Shown: positions 7,710 to 18,144 of the stretch, in pieces
Layout of the letters: every line of letters begins with the position of its first letter
How positions within the stretch are numbered: the first letter of the stretch is position 1
From: an uncultured Clostridia bacterium
GTDB taxonomy: Bacteria; Bacillota; Clostridia; Christensenellales; Borkfalkiaceae
Direction: 5' to 3'
Length of the DNA stretch: 64,000 nt
NCBI GenBank assembly: GCA_944354035.1
Contig: CALVPS010000002.1
Span: forward strand, 1-64,000
Translations under genes and position numbers: made by a program
Notes under the pieces: generated by a model
The model's input: only the letters and a program-made list of their open reading frames with translations
Told to the model about the DNA's origin: nothing
The model's database searches: none

Positions 7710-9110
7710 ATGCATTTTCCCACGCAGTCGTTTTTTGTGGCGGGGTTGTCGCGTTCCGGGGTCGCCGCCGCGGAATATCTCTTGAACAAAGGCGCAAAAC
7801 AGGTGTACTTATACGACGACGTAGCAAGCGACGGGGTAAAGGCCGCACAGGAGGCCCTGTGCCGCGCGGGTGCGGTCGCGGTCTCCGCCGCCGATGCCGA
7901 AAAGTATATCTCCGCCTGCGATGCGCTGGTGCTCAGTCCCGGCATCCCTGTAGATCATCCGCTGCCCGTCGCGTTCCGTAAGGCGGGAAAAGCGATCGTC
8001 GGTGAGGCGGAGTTGGGCGCACGCGCGTTGCGCGGGCCCGTGGTTGCGGTGACGGGGACAAACGGCAAAACGACGACCGTTTCGCTGCTCGAACATATCT
8101 TTCAAACGGCCGGGTGCAAGGCGGTCGCGTGCGGTAATGTGGGAACGCCGATCACCGCGTGTCTCGATCGCCTTGGCGAGGACGGTGTGGCGGTCGCGGA
8201 AATTTCTTCCTTCCAGCTGGAGACGCTTACCTCGCTTCGGCCGCACGTTGCGGTGTTTTTGAACCTTTCCGAAGATCATCTCGACCGACATTACACGATG
8301 GAAAATTACATCTATTTAAAGTTTCGCATGTTGAAGAACAGTGCGGAGAGCGAGTATGTCGTGTTGAATCGCGACGACCCGATTCTATGTACGTTTGCCG
8401 AAAAGACCAAGGCGAAGACGGTATGGTTTTCCGTATCCGGGCGCGTGGACGGCGCATATCTGCGGGACGACGCGTTTTATTACGGCGAGGAACGCGTGTG
8501 TGCGCTTTCGGACTTTTCACCGGAGGGCGAGCACAACCGCGCCAATGCGCTGGCGGCGATTTGTGCGGCAAAGATCATGGGGATCGATACCGCCGCCGTC
8601 GCGGCGGGCCTTAAGAGCTTCCGCGGCATTCGCCATCGCCTGGAAAAGATCGGCGCGGTCGGCGGGGTCACCTTTATCGACGACAGCAAGGCCACCAACG
8701 TCGACTCCGCCTTAAAGGCGATCGCGGCGGTGCGCGGCGAGTGCGTACTCATCCTCGGCGGGAAAGACAAAGGGGAGGCGTACGGCCCGCTGTTCGAGGC
8801 GCTGCGCGGGTCGGACGTGGTACATACCGTTTTATGCGGCGACAACGCCTTTTTGCTGCTGAACGCCGCCGTGGAAAAGGGCTATACCAAACTGACGCTC
8901 TGCCGCCCCTTCGATATGGCGGTGCGTATTGCCTATCTGCTGGCGCGGCCCGGGCAGAGCATTTTGCTGAGCCCCGCGTCGTCCGGTTTCGATCAGTTCC
9001 GCAATTACGAGGAGCGGGGCGACAGGTTTGCGCAGCTGATGCACGAGCTGGAACGGGAGGCGGCCGCAAGACAGCCGGCGGAGGATGCGCGTGAAGAGGA
9101 CAGAGGGTAG
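7710..9110 (+). CDS. murD: UDP-MurNAc-L-Ala:D-Glu ligase
   Basis: Adds D-glutamate to UDP-MurNAc-L-Ala. 466 aa, usual for the family. The N-terminal nucleotide-binding region has VAGLSRSGVAAAEYL, the P-loop is VTGTNGKTTT, and late motifs include DDSKATNVDSA and LSPASSGFDQF. Start chosen at 7710, 5 nt after GGAGA. The 3' end overlaps ftsW by 20 nt. Confidence 0.96.
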   Translation: MHFPTQSFFVAGLSRSGVAAAEYLLNKGAKQVYLYDDVASDGVKAAQEALCRAGAVAVSAADAEKYISACDALVLSPGIPVDHPLPVAFRKAGKAIVGEAELGARALRGPVVAVTGTNGKTTTVSLLEHIFQTAGCKAVACGNVGTPITACLDRLGEDGVAVAEISSFQLETLTSLRPHVAVFLNLSEDHLDRHYTMENYIYLKFRMLKNSAESEYVVLNRDDPILCTFAEKTKAKTVWFSVSGRVDGAYLRDDAFYYGEERVCALSDFSPEGEHNRANALAAICAAKIMGIDTAAVAAGLKSFRGIRHRLEKIGAVGGVTFIDDSKATNVDSALKAIAAVRGECVLILGGKDKGEAYGPLFEALRGSDVVHTVLCGDNAFLLLNAAVEKGYTKLTLCRPFDMAVRIAYLLARPGQSILLSPASSGFDQFRNYEERGDRFAQLMHELEREAAARQPAEDAREEDRG

Positions 9111-10278
9111 ACGCGCCGTCGTCGCGCCCGCCCGACGCGCGGGCGCGAAGGGGGCGGCGCAGGTACTTGGGGGACGCGGCGATCTGCTGTTTTTGTTTTC
9201 CGTGCTGGCGCTGGCGGCGTACGGTGTGATATGCGTGTATTCGGCAAGCAGTTACAATGCGGCCGTACAGTACGGGGACGCACTGTATTTTTTTAAAAAA
9301 CAGGCGGTCGGATTTGTGTTGGGTACGGCCGCCATGGTGGGCGTTTCGCTGATCCCGTACCGGAAACTGAAAAAAATTTCGCTCCCCGCGCTCATCATTT
9401 CGCTGATCTGCCTGGCGTTGGTGTTTGTGCCGGGGCTTGGGAAGAGCAACTACGGGGCGACGCGTTGGATCGGGTTCGGCTCGTTCACCATCCAGCCGTC
9501 CGAGCTGGCAAAGCTGGGTTTTGTGCTGTTCACGGCCGCATATTTTTCCAAGGATCCCGCGCGCCTTACGTCGTTTGCGGGAAGTCTTCCCGTGCTTGTC
9601 GCAGGAAGCGCCGTCTGCGTGCTCATCCTGCTGGAACCGAACATGTCCGTCACCATGTGCGTCGGTGCGCTGATGATCGGTATGCTGTTTTTGGGCGGCG
9701 TCTCCAAAAAGGCGCTGTTGGCCGTGTGTATTCCCGTTTTGCTGGCGGTCCCGGCGCTCATCGCGGCGGCGCCCTATCGTCTGCAGCGCCTTTCGGCGTT
9801 TGTCGACCCCTGGGCATCGCCCAAAGAAGAGGGCTATCAGCTGATCCAGTCGCTGTACGCGCTGGGGAACGGCGACCTGTTCGGCGTTGGGCTGTTCCGT
9901 TCGCGGCAAAAGTTTCGTTTTCTGCCGTTTGCGGAGAGCGACTTTATTTTATCGGTCATTGCCGAGGAGACCGGTTTTTTCGGCGTGCTTGCGCTGTTCG
10001 CCCTCATCGGGTTTATCGTTTGGCGCGGATTCCGCATCGCGGTTTCCTGCAAAAATTTTTACGGCTATATGCTGGCCGGCGGCATCACGCTGGCGTTTGC
10101 CTTACAGGCGGCGCTCAACGCTATGGTCGTCAGCGGCTGCATTCCGCCCACAGGCCTTCCGCTGCCGCTCGTATCGGCCGGGAATACGTCGCTCGTCGTC
10201 ACCATGACGGGGATGGGTATCGTGTACGGGATCTCCAGACACACAGCCCCGCCGCAAAACATAAGATGTACTACCTGA
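9091..10278 (+). CDS. ftsW: Divisome lipid II polymerase FtsW (SEDS family)
   Basis: 395-aa polytopic membrane protein that polymerises septal glycan with its partner FtsI. SEDS hallmarks are YSASSYNA after the first helix, the conserved GATRWIGFGSFTIQPSELAK segment and the PTGLPLPLVSAGNTS C-terminal region. A GTG at 9091 lies 6 nt after GGAGG and is preferred over the ATG at 9085, which directly abuts that SD. It overlaps murD by 20 nt. murG, which often follows, is absent and murA is next. Confidence 0.94.
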   Translation: MKRTEGRRAVVAPARRAGAKGAAQVLGGRGDLLFLFSVLALAAYGVICVYSASSYNAAVQYGDALYFFKKQAVGFVLGTAAMVGVSLIPYRKLKKISLPALIISLICLALVFVPGLGKSNYGATRWIGFGSFTIQPSELAKLGFVLFTAAYFSKDPARLTSFAGSLPVLVAGSAVCVLILLEPNMSVTMCVGALMIGMLFLGGVSKKALLAVCIPVLLAVPALIAAAPYRLQRLSAFVDPWASPKEEGYQLIQSLYALGNGDLFGVGLFRSRQKFRFLPFAESDFILSVIAEETGFFGVLALFALIGFIVWRGFRIAVSCKNFYGYMLAGGITLAFALQAALNAMVVSGCIPPTGLPLPLVSAGNTSLVVTMTGMGIVYGISRHTAPPQNIRCTT

Positions 10279-10336
10279 AAGAGGCGCGGACGGTCTTTCG
10301 GGCTTGTCCGCATGTGAAATACGATAGGAGAGAGTT

Positions 10337-11593
10337 ATGGATAAATATCTCATCGACGGCGGCCGCCGTCTGTACGGGTGTGTCCCGCTGCAGTCTGCCA
10401 AAAATGCCGTGCTGCCGCTGCTCGCCGCCTCCGTTCTGACGGAAAAGCGTGTTACCATCCGTGAGGCGCCGCCCATTGCCGACGTCTTTTGCATGGCGCA
10501 GATTTTGCGCGAGCTGGGGGCGGACGTGACCTTTTCGGGCAACGACGTCGTGATCGACAGCGCCAATGCCTGCAATCACGAAATATCGTCCGCTCTTACC
10601 AAGGAACTGCGCTCGTCGGTCTTTATGCTCGGCTCGCTTTTAACGCGCTTTCGCCGTGCGCTCATTGCCTATCCGGGCGGCTGCGACATCGGCCTGCGGC
10701 CCATCGACCTGCACCTCGCCGCGCTCAGACGGCTCGGAGTGCGCATCGCCGAGCGTGACGGCTTTATTTTTTGTGATTGCGACAAGCTGCGCGGCGCGGA
10801 GATCCTGCTGGATTTTCCGAGTGTCGGCGCGACCGAAAATATTTTGCTGGCGGCGGTCATGGCGGAGGGACGTACCGTGATCGCGGGTGCCGCAAAAGAG
10901 CCGGAGATCGTCGATCTGCAAAATTTTTTAAATACGATGGGTGCAAGGGTCGCGGGCGCGGGGACGGACGTGATCGAAGTAGAGGGCGTGCGTGAACTGA
11001 AGGGCGCGGTCTATCGGCCTATGAAAGATCGCATCGAGGCGGGGACGTTTTTGTTGGCCTGCGCGGCCTGCGGCGGCGAGATCGAAACGAGGGGGGTCCC
11101 GGCGGAGAATATTCGCCTCCTTTTGCACAAATTGCGCGAAAACGGTTGCAAAATACATACAAAAAATGATAGAATACAGATAGAGAGCCGCGGTCGTTTA
11201 AAATGCAATCGCAGGATCGAGACGATGCCGTTTCCCGGATTTCCCACCGATCTGCAGGCGCAGACCGCCGCGTTGAACGCCTCTTGCGAAGGGGGCGCGC
11301 TGATCGTGGAAAATTTGTTTGAAACGCGCTTTAAGTATGTGCCCGAGCTGCAAAAGATGGGTGCGGACATCGAGGTGAAGGGGCGGCATGCGTTCGTACG
11401 CGGCGTAAAACGGCTGCACGGCGCGGTCGTTACGGCGGGCGACCTGCGCGGCGGGGCGGCGCTTGCGATCGCGGCGCTGGGCGCCGAGGGCGTATCGGAG
11501 GTGCTGGATCTTTCGCATATCGATCGCGGATATGCGGATTTTTGCGGAAAGTTCAAAAAACTCGGGGCGGAGATCCGCCGCGTACGCGTTTGA
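10337..11593 (+). CDS. murA: UDP-GlcNAc 1-carboxyvinyltransferase
   Basis: First committed step of peptidoglycan synthesis: transfers enolpyruvate from PEP to UDP-GlcNAc. 418 aa. Lys22-Asn23 (SAKNAVLP) and the catalytic, fosfomycin-reactive Cys116 in PGGCDIGLRP are present. TGGA-type EPSP-synthase folds repeat through the protein. It is preceded by GGAGAG, 8 nt from ATG. Its position between ftsW and ftsQ is where murG/murC/murB often sit in other dcw clusters. Confidence 0.96.
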   Translation: MDKYLIDGGRRLYGCVPLQSAKNAVLPLLAASVLTEKRVTIREAPPIADVFCMAQILRELGADVTFSGNDVVIDSANACNHEISSALTKELRSSVFMLGSLLTRFRRALIAYPGGCDIGLRPIDLHLAALRRLGVRIAERDGFIFCDCDKLRGAEILLDFPSVGATENILLAAVMAEGRTVIAGAAKEPEIVDLQNFLNTMGARVAGAGTDVIEVEGVRELKGAVYRPMKDRIEAGTFLLACAACGGEIETRGVPAENIRLLLHKLRENGCKIHTKNDRIQIESRGRLKCNRRIETMPFPGFPTDLQAQTAALNASCEGGALIVENLFETRFKYVPELQKMGADIEVKGRHAFVRGVKRLHGAVVTAGDLRGGAALAIAALGAEGVSEVLDLSHIDRGYADFCGKFKKLGAEIRRVRV

Positions 11594-11613
11594 AGGATGC
11601 GGGAAGGGTACTT

Positions 11614-12372
11614 ATGAAGATAAAAGCGATCATTACAACCATTCTTTCGGTTTTTTTGCTGGCTGTGGTCATTGCGGCGGGGCTGAACGCCGTGTTTACG
11701 GTGACGTACGTCAATGCGAGTTTTGTAACGTATACCGACGCGGGCGCCGCCGCGGCCGAACGCATGAAAGAGCAGCTGAACGGCTACATCAATTCCAGCA
11801 CCGCCTTTTTGGATCTCGGCGAAGTCCGCGCGACGGTGGAGGCGGATCCGCGTTTCGAGGTGGTTTCGGTCGAAAAGGACTATCCCGAAACGATCGTTGT
11901 GCGGGTGACCGAGCGACGCGAGGCGTTTGCAGTCGCGGACGGCACGACGTATGCGATCCTGGACGAGGAGGGCACCCGCTTGGATACCGCGTCGTCACCG
12001 GACGGACGCGTTCTGCTTTCGGGGTTTACCGTTACGTTTGAAGACGGCCGCGCGGACGGCGCATATTTTGATGCGATCCTATCCGTATTCGCGGCCTTCC
12101 GCGAGGCGTTCGGCGAGGTGCGCGCCAACGTCGTTTCGATCACGATGGACGATAACGGAACGCCGACGCTGCCGCAGAACCACCGCTTCCGCATCGCCAT
12201 GCGCGAGGGGGTGGAGATCGTCTTATTGGAACCATCCGTCCGTGCCGGCGAAAAGGCTGCGGCTGCCGCAGAGCGGTACATGTCTCTCGGCGATCTGCAG
12301 CGCGTGCACGGCAGGATCACCGTTTTGACGCAAAATGAAGATATTGTCGCCGATTACAGCGATCTGTTTTGA
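11614..12372 (+). CDS. ftsQ: Divisome protein FtsQ/DivIB
   Basis: 252 aa with a very short cytoplasmic N-terminus, one membrane helix (about 5-27), then an extracytoplasmic POTRA-like domain (strand-helix pattern around NSSTAFLDLGEVRATVEADPRFEVVSVEKDYPETIVVRVTE, given here by its key residues LG, DPR, V and YP) and a beta domain. FtsQ scaffolds the divisome together with FtsL. ATG 11614 is chosen because it places the helix at the N-terminus and follows GGAAGG. Last gene before a strong terminator. Confidence 0.82.
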   Translation: MKIKAIITTILSVFLLAVVIAAGLNAVFTVTYVNASFVTYTDAGAAAAERMKEQLNGYINSSTAFLDLGEVRATVEADPRFEVVSVEKDYPETIVVRVTERREAFAVADGTTYAILDEEGTRLDTASSPDGRVLLSGFTVTFEDGRADGAYFDAILSVFAAFREAFGEVRANVVSITMDDNGTPTLPQNHRFRIAMREGVEIVLLEPSVRAGEKAAAAAERYMSLGDLQRVHGRITVLTQNEDIVADYSDLF

Positions 12373-12375
12373 ACG

Positions 12376-12414
12376 GCAAAGAAAAAGGGCGCCTTTGGCG
12401 CCCTTTTTCTTTGC
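12376..12414 (+). terminator. Strong intrinsic terminator after ftsQ
   Basis: Perfect 18-bp inverted repeat (12376-12393 and 12397-12414) with a 3-nt loop, containing an A5 run and a T5 run, so it could work in both directions. It closes the mraZ-ftsQ operon. Confidence 0.92.
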
Positions 12415-12511
12415 GGAAAACGGGTGTGGCCTTGGGCTTCCGGGGGGATCTTTGCCCGCTTCCGGGTCCCGAAAATGGTGTGCCGAATGCGGGAAAACGG
12501 GGCGTATTTTC

Positions 12512-12540
12512 TTGACAACGAACGGGCGCGATGTTATAAT
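12512..12540 (+). promoter_or_regulatory. ftsA-ftsZ promoter
   Basis: Consensus TTGACA (12512-12517), 17-bp spacer and TATAAT (12535-12540), 36 bp upstream of the ftsA start and downstream of the ftsQ terminator. ftsAZ therefore has its own transcription start. Confidence 0.88.
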
Positions 12541-12576
12541 AGTAAAAGAAAAATTGCAGTGTTTGCGAGGGCAGTT

Positions 12577-13728
12577 ATGGGACGCAACAGCGTGGCAGTG
12601 TTGGACGTCCGTTCATCCGAGATCGCAGTGGTCGTCGGGGAACGTGGCGTAAACAACACGTTTGTGTTTAAGGCGAGCAAAACGGAGCCGTACGACGGAT
12701 ACGACGAGGAGTCGTTTTTCGACGTCGATAAGCTTGCCGAGGCGATCTCCAATGCCGTCGGCGCCGTTGAGCAGATCACCAACGAGCGCATCCGCCGCAT
12801 CTATATCGGCGTTCCCGGCGCGTTTACGCGCGTGGTTCCCAAAGAGCAGGTAAACGGGTTTCCCAACAAGCGCAAGATCGGCCGCAAAGAACTGGACGCG
12901 CTGTTTGCCGGCGGGAAGGAGCCGCTGGAGGGTTACCGCTTTATGCGCGCCACCAGCATGATCTATGTCACGGCCGATAATCGCCGCGTCGTCGATCCCA
13001 CGGGGCTCGCTTCGTCGGTGCTCAGCGGAGTGCTTTCGTACTTTTATTGCAGGGAATATTTTGCGGAGACGATGGAAAATATCTTTTCCCGCATGAAAAT
13101 TTCCATTCGCTTTTTGCCGACCGAATACGCCATGGCGTCCTATCTCATCCCTTCGGAAACGCGGGACGAATACGCATTGTTTTTGGACGCGGGGTTTATG
13201 TCGTCCACGCTGTGCGTTCTGTTCGGAAACGGAGTTCTTGCTCAACGTACCTACTTTGTGGGGAGGGGGCAGATCGCCGTTTTGCTGATGCAACGGTTTT
13301 CGCTGCCGTACGAGGCGGCCGTGGCGCTGCTTTCTAAGGCAAATTTATATGCGCGGACAAAGAGCGGTTCGATCGAATTTAATTTTCGCGGCGCAACGTA
13401 CGAGATCGACGGCGACGCCCTTATCGATACGGTAAAGGAGGGGCTCGATCAGATCTGCGAAGCGGTGGGCGGTTTTTTGGAGGAGTGCGCGGCCAAAGAG
13501 CTCGATTACAAGCCGCTGTATGTTTCGGGGGACGGCCTTGCGGATATCCGCGGCGCGCTCGAGCATGTTTCCAAGCGCATCAACCGCGTATGTGAGCAGC
13601 TCGCGCCCGATCTTCCGTATTATAACAAACCGTCGATGAGTTCGCGGATCGCGCTTGTCGACATGGCGTACGAGGATCAGCGCAAAAGCGGGCTCCTCTA
13701 CCGGATATTAAACGCAATCGGAGGTTAA
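12577..13728 (+). CDS. ftsA: Actin-like divisome protein FtsA
   Basis: 383 aa, actin/Hsp70-type ATPase fold. Phosphate-1-like AVLDVRSSEIAVVVGE at the N-terminus, phosphate-2-like LFLDAGFMSSTLCV in the middle, and a C-terminal amphipathic helix (SGLLYRILNAIGG) matching the FtsA membrane-targeting sequence. FtsA tethers FtsZ to the membrane. Sequence is divergent from textbook FtsA, but position directly before ftsZ (3 nt gap) and the C-terminal helix make the call secure. ATG 12577 follows GAGG by 6 nt. Confidence 0.85.
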   Translation: MGRNSVAVLDVRSSEIAVVVGERGVNNTFVFKASKTEPYDGYDEESFFDVDKLAEAISNAVGAVEQITNERIRRIYIGVPGAFTRVVPKEQVNGFPNKRKIGRKELDALFAGGKEPLEGYRFMRATSMIYVTADNRRVVDPTGLASSVLSGVLSYFYCREYFAETMENIFSRMKISIRFLPTEYAMASYLIPSETRDEYALFLDAGFMSSTLCVLFGNGVLAQRTYFVGRGQIAVLLMQRFSLPYEAAVALLSKANLYARTKSGSIEFNFRGATYEIDGDALIDTVKEGLDQICEAVGGFLEECAAKELDYKPLYVSGDGLADIRGALEHVSKRINRVCEQLAPDLPYYNKPSMSSRIALVDMAYEDQRKSGLLYRILNAIGG

Positions 13729-13731
13729 CAT

Positions 13732-15093
13732 ATGTTCAACGAAAATATTCCCTTTATCGGGAACGACGATCGGATGCAGAATGCGGCCGTGCCCGCCGCA
13801 AACGATCTGTCTGCAAACGGAAGGGCCAAAATTTGCGTCATCGGCGTGGGCGGCGCCGGAAACAATGCCGTCAACCGCATGATCGATGCGGGGATCACCA
13901 GCGCGGAATACATTGCGGTGAATACCGACGCGCAGATCCTTGCCTGCAACAAGGCCAAGAAAAAGATCCAGATCGGTTCGCAGCGCACCAAAGGTTTGGG
14001 CGCGGGCGCCGAACCGGAGATCGGCCGCGAAGCGGCGGAGGAGAGCAAGGAAGAACTTGCCGCCGCCATCGAGGGGACCGACCTGCTGTTTGTTACGGCG
14101 GGAATGGGCGGCGGTACAGGTACGGGCGCCGCGCCCGTGATCGCCAAGATCGCAAAAGATAAAAAGATCCTTACGGTCGCCGTGGTGACCAAGCCGTTCG
14201 AATTCGAGGGCAAGCGCCGTATGGACAATGCGATCAAGGGGATCGACAATTTAAGAAAGTATGTCGATACCATTGTGATCATCCCCAACGAAAAGATCCG
14301 CGAAGTCGTTCCCAAGAACGCGACGATGACAGATGCGCTTCGTGTGGCGGACGAGGTACTGAAACAGGGGATCCGCGGGATCGCCGATCTGATCGTGACC
14401 CCCGCGCTGATCAATTTAGACTTTGCCGACGTGCGTACGACGTTAAAGGATCGCGGCCTTGCACACATGGGCGTAGGCGTTGCAAAAGGGGAAAACCGCA
14501 TTATCGACGCGGTGCGCCTTGCCGTAAATTCTCCGCTGCTGGAGACGACGATCGAGGGCGCTACCGGTGTGATCTTAAACATTGTCGGCGGGCCAGATCT
14601 CACGCTGGACGAGGTGACAAAGGCCGCCGGGCTCATTCACGGTGTGGTCGACTATTCCGCCAATATCATTTTCGGTGCATGTGTCGACGAAAACGTACAG
14701 GACGAAGTTGAGGTCACCGTCATTGCAACGGGATTCCCTGCCGCCGATCAGACCGCTTCTGCGCTGCAGAATACTCTTCGCGTGTCCGCACAGCCCGCAG
14801 AAAGCCGTCCGCAGCCCGTACAGCCCCCCGTTTATCCGACGCAGCAGGAAGTGCCGCAGCCCGTGCAAGGGGTGAATTACGACCGACAGGCGTACTATAC
14901 GCAGCCTGCCCGGCCCGCGCAGCAGCCGCCCTATGCCGCGCCGTCCCGCCCGCAGCCGCAGGAGGAGGCGTATGATCGCCGTCCCGTGCAGCAAGAGGCG
15001 CCTCGTCAGCCGCAGCCTGAGCCGGAAGAGGAGAGCGAGCGCGACCGCAAGCTCCCGCCCTTTGTGCGCAGGATGCTCGGCAAAAAAAGGTGA
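13732..15093 (+). CDS. ftsZ: Cell division GTPase FtsZ
   Basis: Tubulin-like Z-ring protein, 453 aa. GTP-binding GGGTGTG at 126-132, NTDAQ and the T7-type segment LINLDFADVR are present. After residue about 340 comes a Pro/Gln/Tyr-rich intrinsically disordered linker of about 95 residues, then the conserved C-terminal peptide LPPFVRRMLGKKR that binds FtsA and SepF in other bacteria. GGAGG precedes the ATG. Confidence 0.98.
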   Translation: MFNENIPFIGNDDRMQNAAVPAANDLSANGRAKICVIGVGGAGNNAVNRMIDAGITSAEYIAVNTDAQILACNKAKKKIQIGSQRTKGLGAGAEPEIGREAAEESKEELAAAIEGTDLLFVTAGMGGGTGTGAAPVIAKIAKDKKILTVAVVTKPFEFEGKRRMDNAIKGIDNLRKYVDTIVIIPNEKIREVVPKNATMTDALRVADEVLKQGIRGIADLIVTPALINLDFADVRTTLKDRGLAHMGVGVAKGENRIIDAVRLAVNSPLLETTIEGATGVILNIVGGPDLTLDEVTKAAGLIHGVVDYSANIIFGACVDENVQDEVEVTVIATGFPAADQTASALQNTLRVSAQPAESRPQPVQPPVYPTQQEVPQPVQGVNYDRQAYYTQPARPAQQPPYAAPSRPQPQEEAYDRRPVQQEAPRQPQPEPEEESERDRKLPPFVRRMLGKKR

Positions 15094-15132
15094 GCGTATC
15101 ATAACGGTCTATTGACGATCGCATCGTTTTCG

Positions 15133-15161
15133 GGCGGCGCCGTTCGGCGCCGCCTGTTTTT
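15133..15161 (+). terminator. ftsZ terminator
   Basis: Perfect 10-bp GC-only stem (133-142 with 145-154) and a 2-nt loop, followed shortly by TTTTT; 40 bp downstream of the ftsZ stop. Confidence 0.82.
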
Positions 15162-15313
15162 GCGTTCTCACGGCCCGCAGAAAGTTTGCGGCCGATCCCA
15201 TTGTGCGTTTTTGCGTTCTCACGGCCCGCAGAAAGTTTGCGGCCGATCCCATTGTGCGTTTTTGCGTTCTCACGGCCCGCCAAAAGTTTGCGGCCGATCC
15301 TATTGTGCGTTTT
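15156..15313. repeat. 51-bp tandem repeat, three full copies
   Basis: Units start at 15156, 15207 and 15258, with the beginning of a fourth at 15309. The first two copies are identical over most of their length; the third differs at a few bases. Each unit contains the inverted pair GGCCGC / GCGGCC-like (CCCGCAGAAAGTTTGCGG). 51 bp equals 17 codons and the repeat is open in several frames, but no start, ribosome site or family match supports translation. Confidence 0.93.
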
Positions 15314-15491
15314 GTGGCCTCCGCGCGCTCGGTTTTTAAGTTGCAGCGGCGGCGAACCTACAAATATTTCTGCCGTAGCGTGCAAGGCGTCCACGCGGTT
15401 GTCGTAGTCATAAAAAGTAAGGCCCGCTACGCCGCGAACACGCCGCGGCATATTTTTTTGACGGAACGCGCCGACGGATCGAGCGCGAACG
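15314..15491. other. Remaining ftsZ-groEL intergenic DNA, nothing recognised
   Basis: Between the tandem repeat and the groEL terminator there is no promoter, RNA or credible ORF that can be supported on either strand. Confidence 0.5.
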
Positions 15492-15522
15492 AAAAAAAGG
15501 GGCCTGCCGTCCGGCAGGCCCC
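15492..15522 (-). terminator. groEL terminator
   Basis: On the minus strand an 11-bp stem (499-509 with 512-522) is followed by a T7 run, 20 bp downstream of the groEL stop. Confidence 0.9.
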
Positions 15523-15542
15523 CTGTGGGTCTTGCGATCTTA

Positions 15543-17210
<1,668 letters not shown>

Positions 17211-17221
17211 TTAGAAGAAAT

Positions 17222-17506
17222 TTACTCAACGATCGCCAAAATATCGCTCTGCTTGATGATGGTAAATTCTTTGCCGTCCACTTTAAAGTCGGTGCCGGCA
17301 TATTTCGAGCACAACACTTTGTCGCCGGGTTTTACCTGCATAACGATCTCTTTTCCGTCTACCACGCCGCCGGGGCCCACTGCAACGACCGTGCACGTCT
17401 GTGGCTTTTCTTGTGCCGAAGAGGGGAGAATAAACCCGCTCTTGGTCTTTTCTTCGACGGTGACCGCTTCCACGACTACCTTATCGAACAACGGTTTAAT
17501 GTTCAT
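17222..17506 (-). CDS. groES: Co-chaperonin GroES
   Basis: 94 aa, the usual size. N-terminus MNIKPLFDKVVVEA, mobile-loop region EEKTKSGFILP and C-terminal YAGTDFKVDGKEFTII are typical. ATG 17506 is chosen because of GGAGG 4 nt upstream and because it gives the canonical start; a longer in-frame extension is unsupported. First gene of groESL. Confidence 0.96.
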   Translation of the reverse strand: MNIKPLFDKVVVEAVTVEEKTKSGFILPSSAQEKPQTCTVVAVGPGGVVDGKEIVMQVKPGDKVLCSKYAGTDFKVDGKEFTIIKQSDILAIVE

Positions 17507-17543
17507 GATTACCTCCAAAACTTTACGTTTTATTGTCCTATCT

Positions 17544-17571
17544 ATTATAAACGCGCAAAGCGGCCGCTCAA
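17544..17571 (-). promoter_or_regulatory. groESL promoter, no CIRCE
   Basis: Minus-strand TTGAGC (566-571), 16-bp spacer and TATAAT (544-549), about 38 bp upstream of groES. The TTAGCACTC-N9-GAGTGCTAA CIRCE operator bound by HrcA is not present anywhere between groES and the divergent gene. Confidence 0.65.
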
Positions 17572-17634
17572 ACACAATTTTGCATAATTTTTCCTGTTTT
17601 TTTTCCGCGGCGGACGAGGTGACGCGGCCAAAAG

Positions 17635-17663
17635 TTGACAGGGCCGCCGTATTCGTGTATAAT
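17635..17663 (+). promoter_or_regulatory. Promoter of dCMP deaminase gene
   Basis: Exact TTGACA (17635-17640), 17-bp spacer, exact TATAAT (17658-17663), 22 bp before the ATG. Confidence 0.88.
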
Positions 17664-17685
17664 AAAACGAAAGAGGTACGAAACG

Positions 17686-18144
17686 ATGGATAAATGGGAC
17701 AGGCGCTTTATGGAGCTGACCGAACAGGTCGGCAGTTGGACCAGCTGCCTTCGGCGGAAGGTCGGGGCGATCATCGTAAAAGAAAAGCGCGTTATGACGA
17801 CGGGCTATAACGGCGCGCCCGCGGGGATCCGCTCGTGCGTGGAGCGCGGCGAATGCCTGCGCGAAAAAATGAACATTCCCAGCGGCACGCGCGCGGAACT
17901 CTGCTTTGGCGTGCACGCCGAGCAGAACGCCATTATCCAGGCGGCGCGCTACGGGATCGATATCAACGGCGCCACACTGTATTGTACGCATCAACCCTGT
18001 GTGATCTGCGCAAAAATGATCATCAATGCGGGGATCTCGCGCATCGTATATAAAGAAGGTTATCCGGATGCGTTCTCGCTGCAGCTGTTTGCGGAGGCGG
18101 GTACCAAAATTGAAAAATACGAGGAGGAGAAGTATGGCAAATAA
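17686..18144 (+). CDS. dCMP deaminase family protein (ComEB-like)
   Basis: 152 aa zinc deaminase. Catalytic HAEQ (His-Ala-Glu) and the second zinc motif CTHQPCVIC are present, with an inserted CxxxxGxC-like loop (RSCVERGEC) typical of deoxycytidylate deaminases, which make dUMP for thymidylate synthesis. Called ComEB in competence operons, but no com genes are nearby. Overlaps the next gene by 11 nt, so probably co-translated with it. Confidence 0.88.
   Translation: MDKWDRRFMELTEQVGSWTSCLRRKVGAIIVKEKRVMTTGYNGAPAGIRSCVERGECLREKMNIPSGTRAELCFGVHAEQNAIIQAARYGIDINGATLYCTHQPCVICAKMIINAGISRIVYKEGYPDAFSLQLFAEAGTKIEKYEEEKYGK

Noticed and set aside
8749-9909. 386-codon minus-strand ORF opposite murD/ftsW
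   Set aside because: Antisense shadow in GC-rich coding DNA with His/Arg/Gln-rich composition and no family resemblance.
15156-15313. CRISPR array
   Set aside because: The 51-bp units are contiguous with no variable spacers and there are no cas genes.
14720-15451. 243-codon minus-strand ORF spanning the tandem repeats
   Set aside because: It overlaps the 3' end of ftsZ, has no ribosome site and owes its length to GC-rich repeats that are open in several frames.
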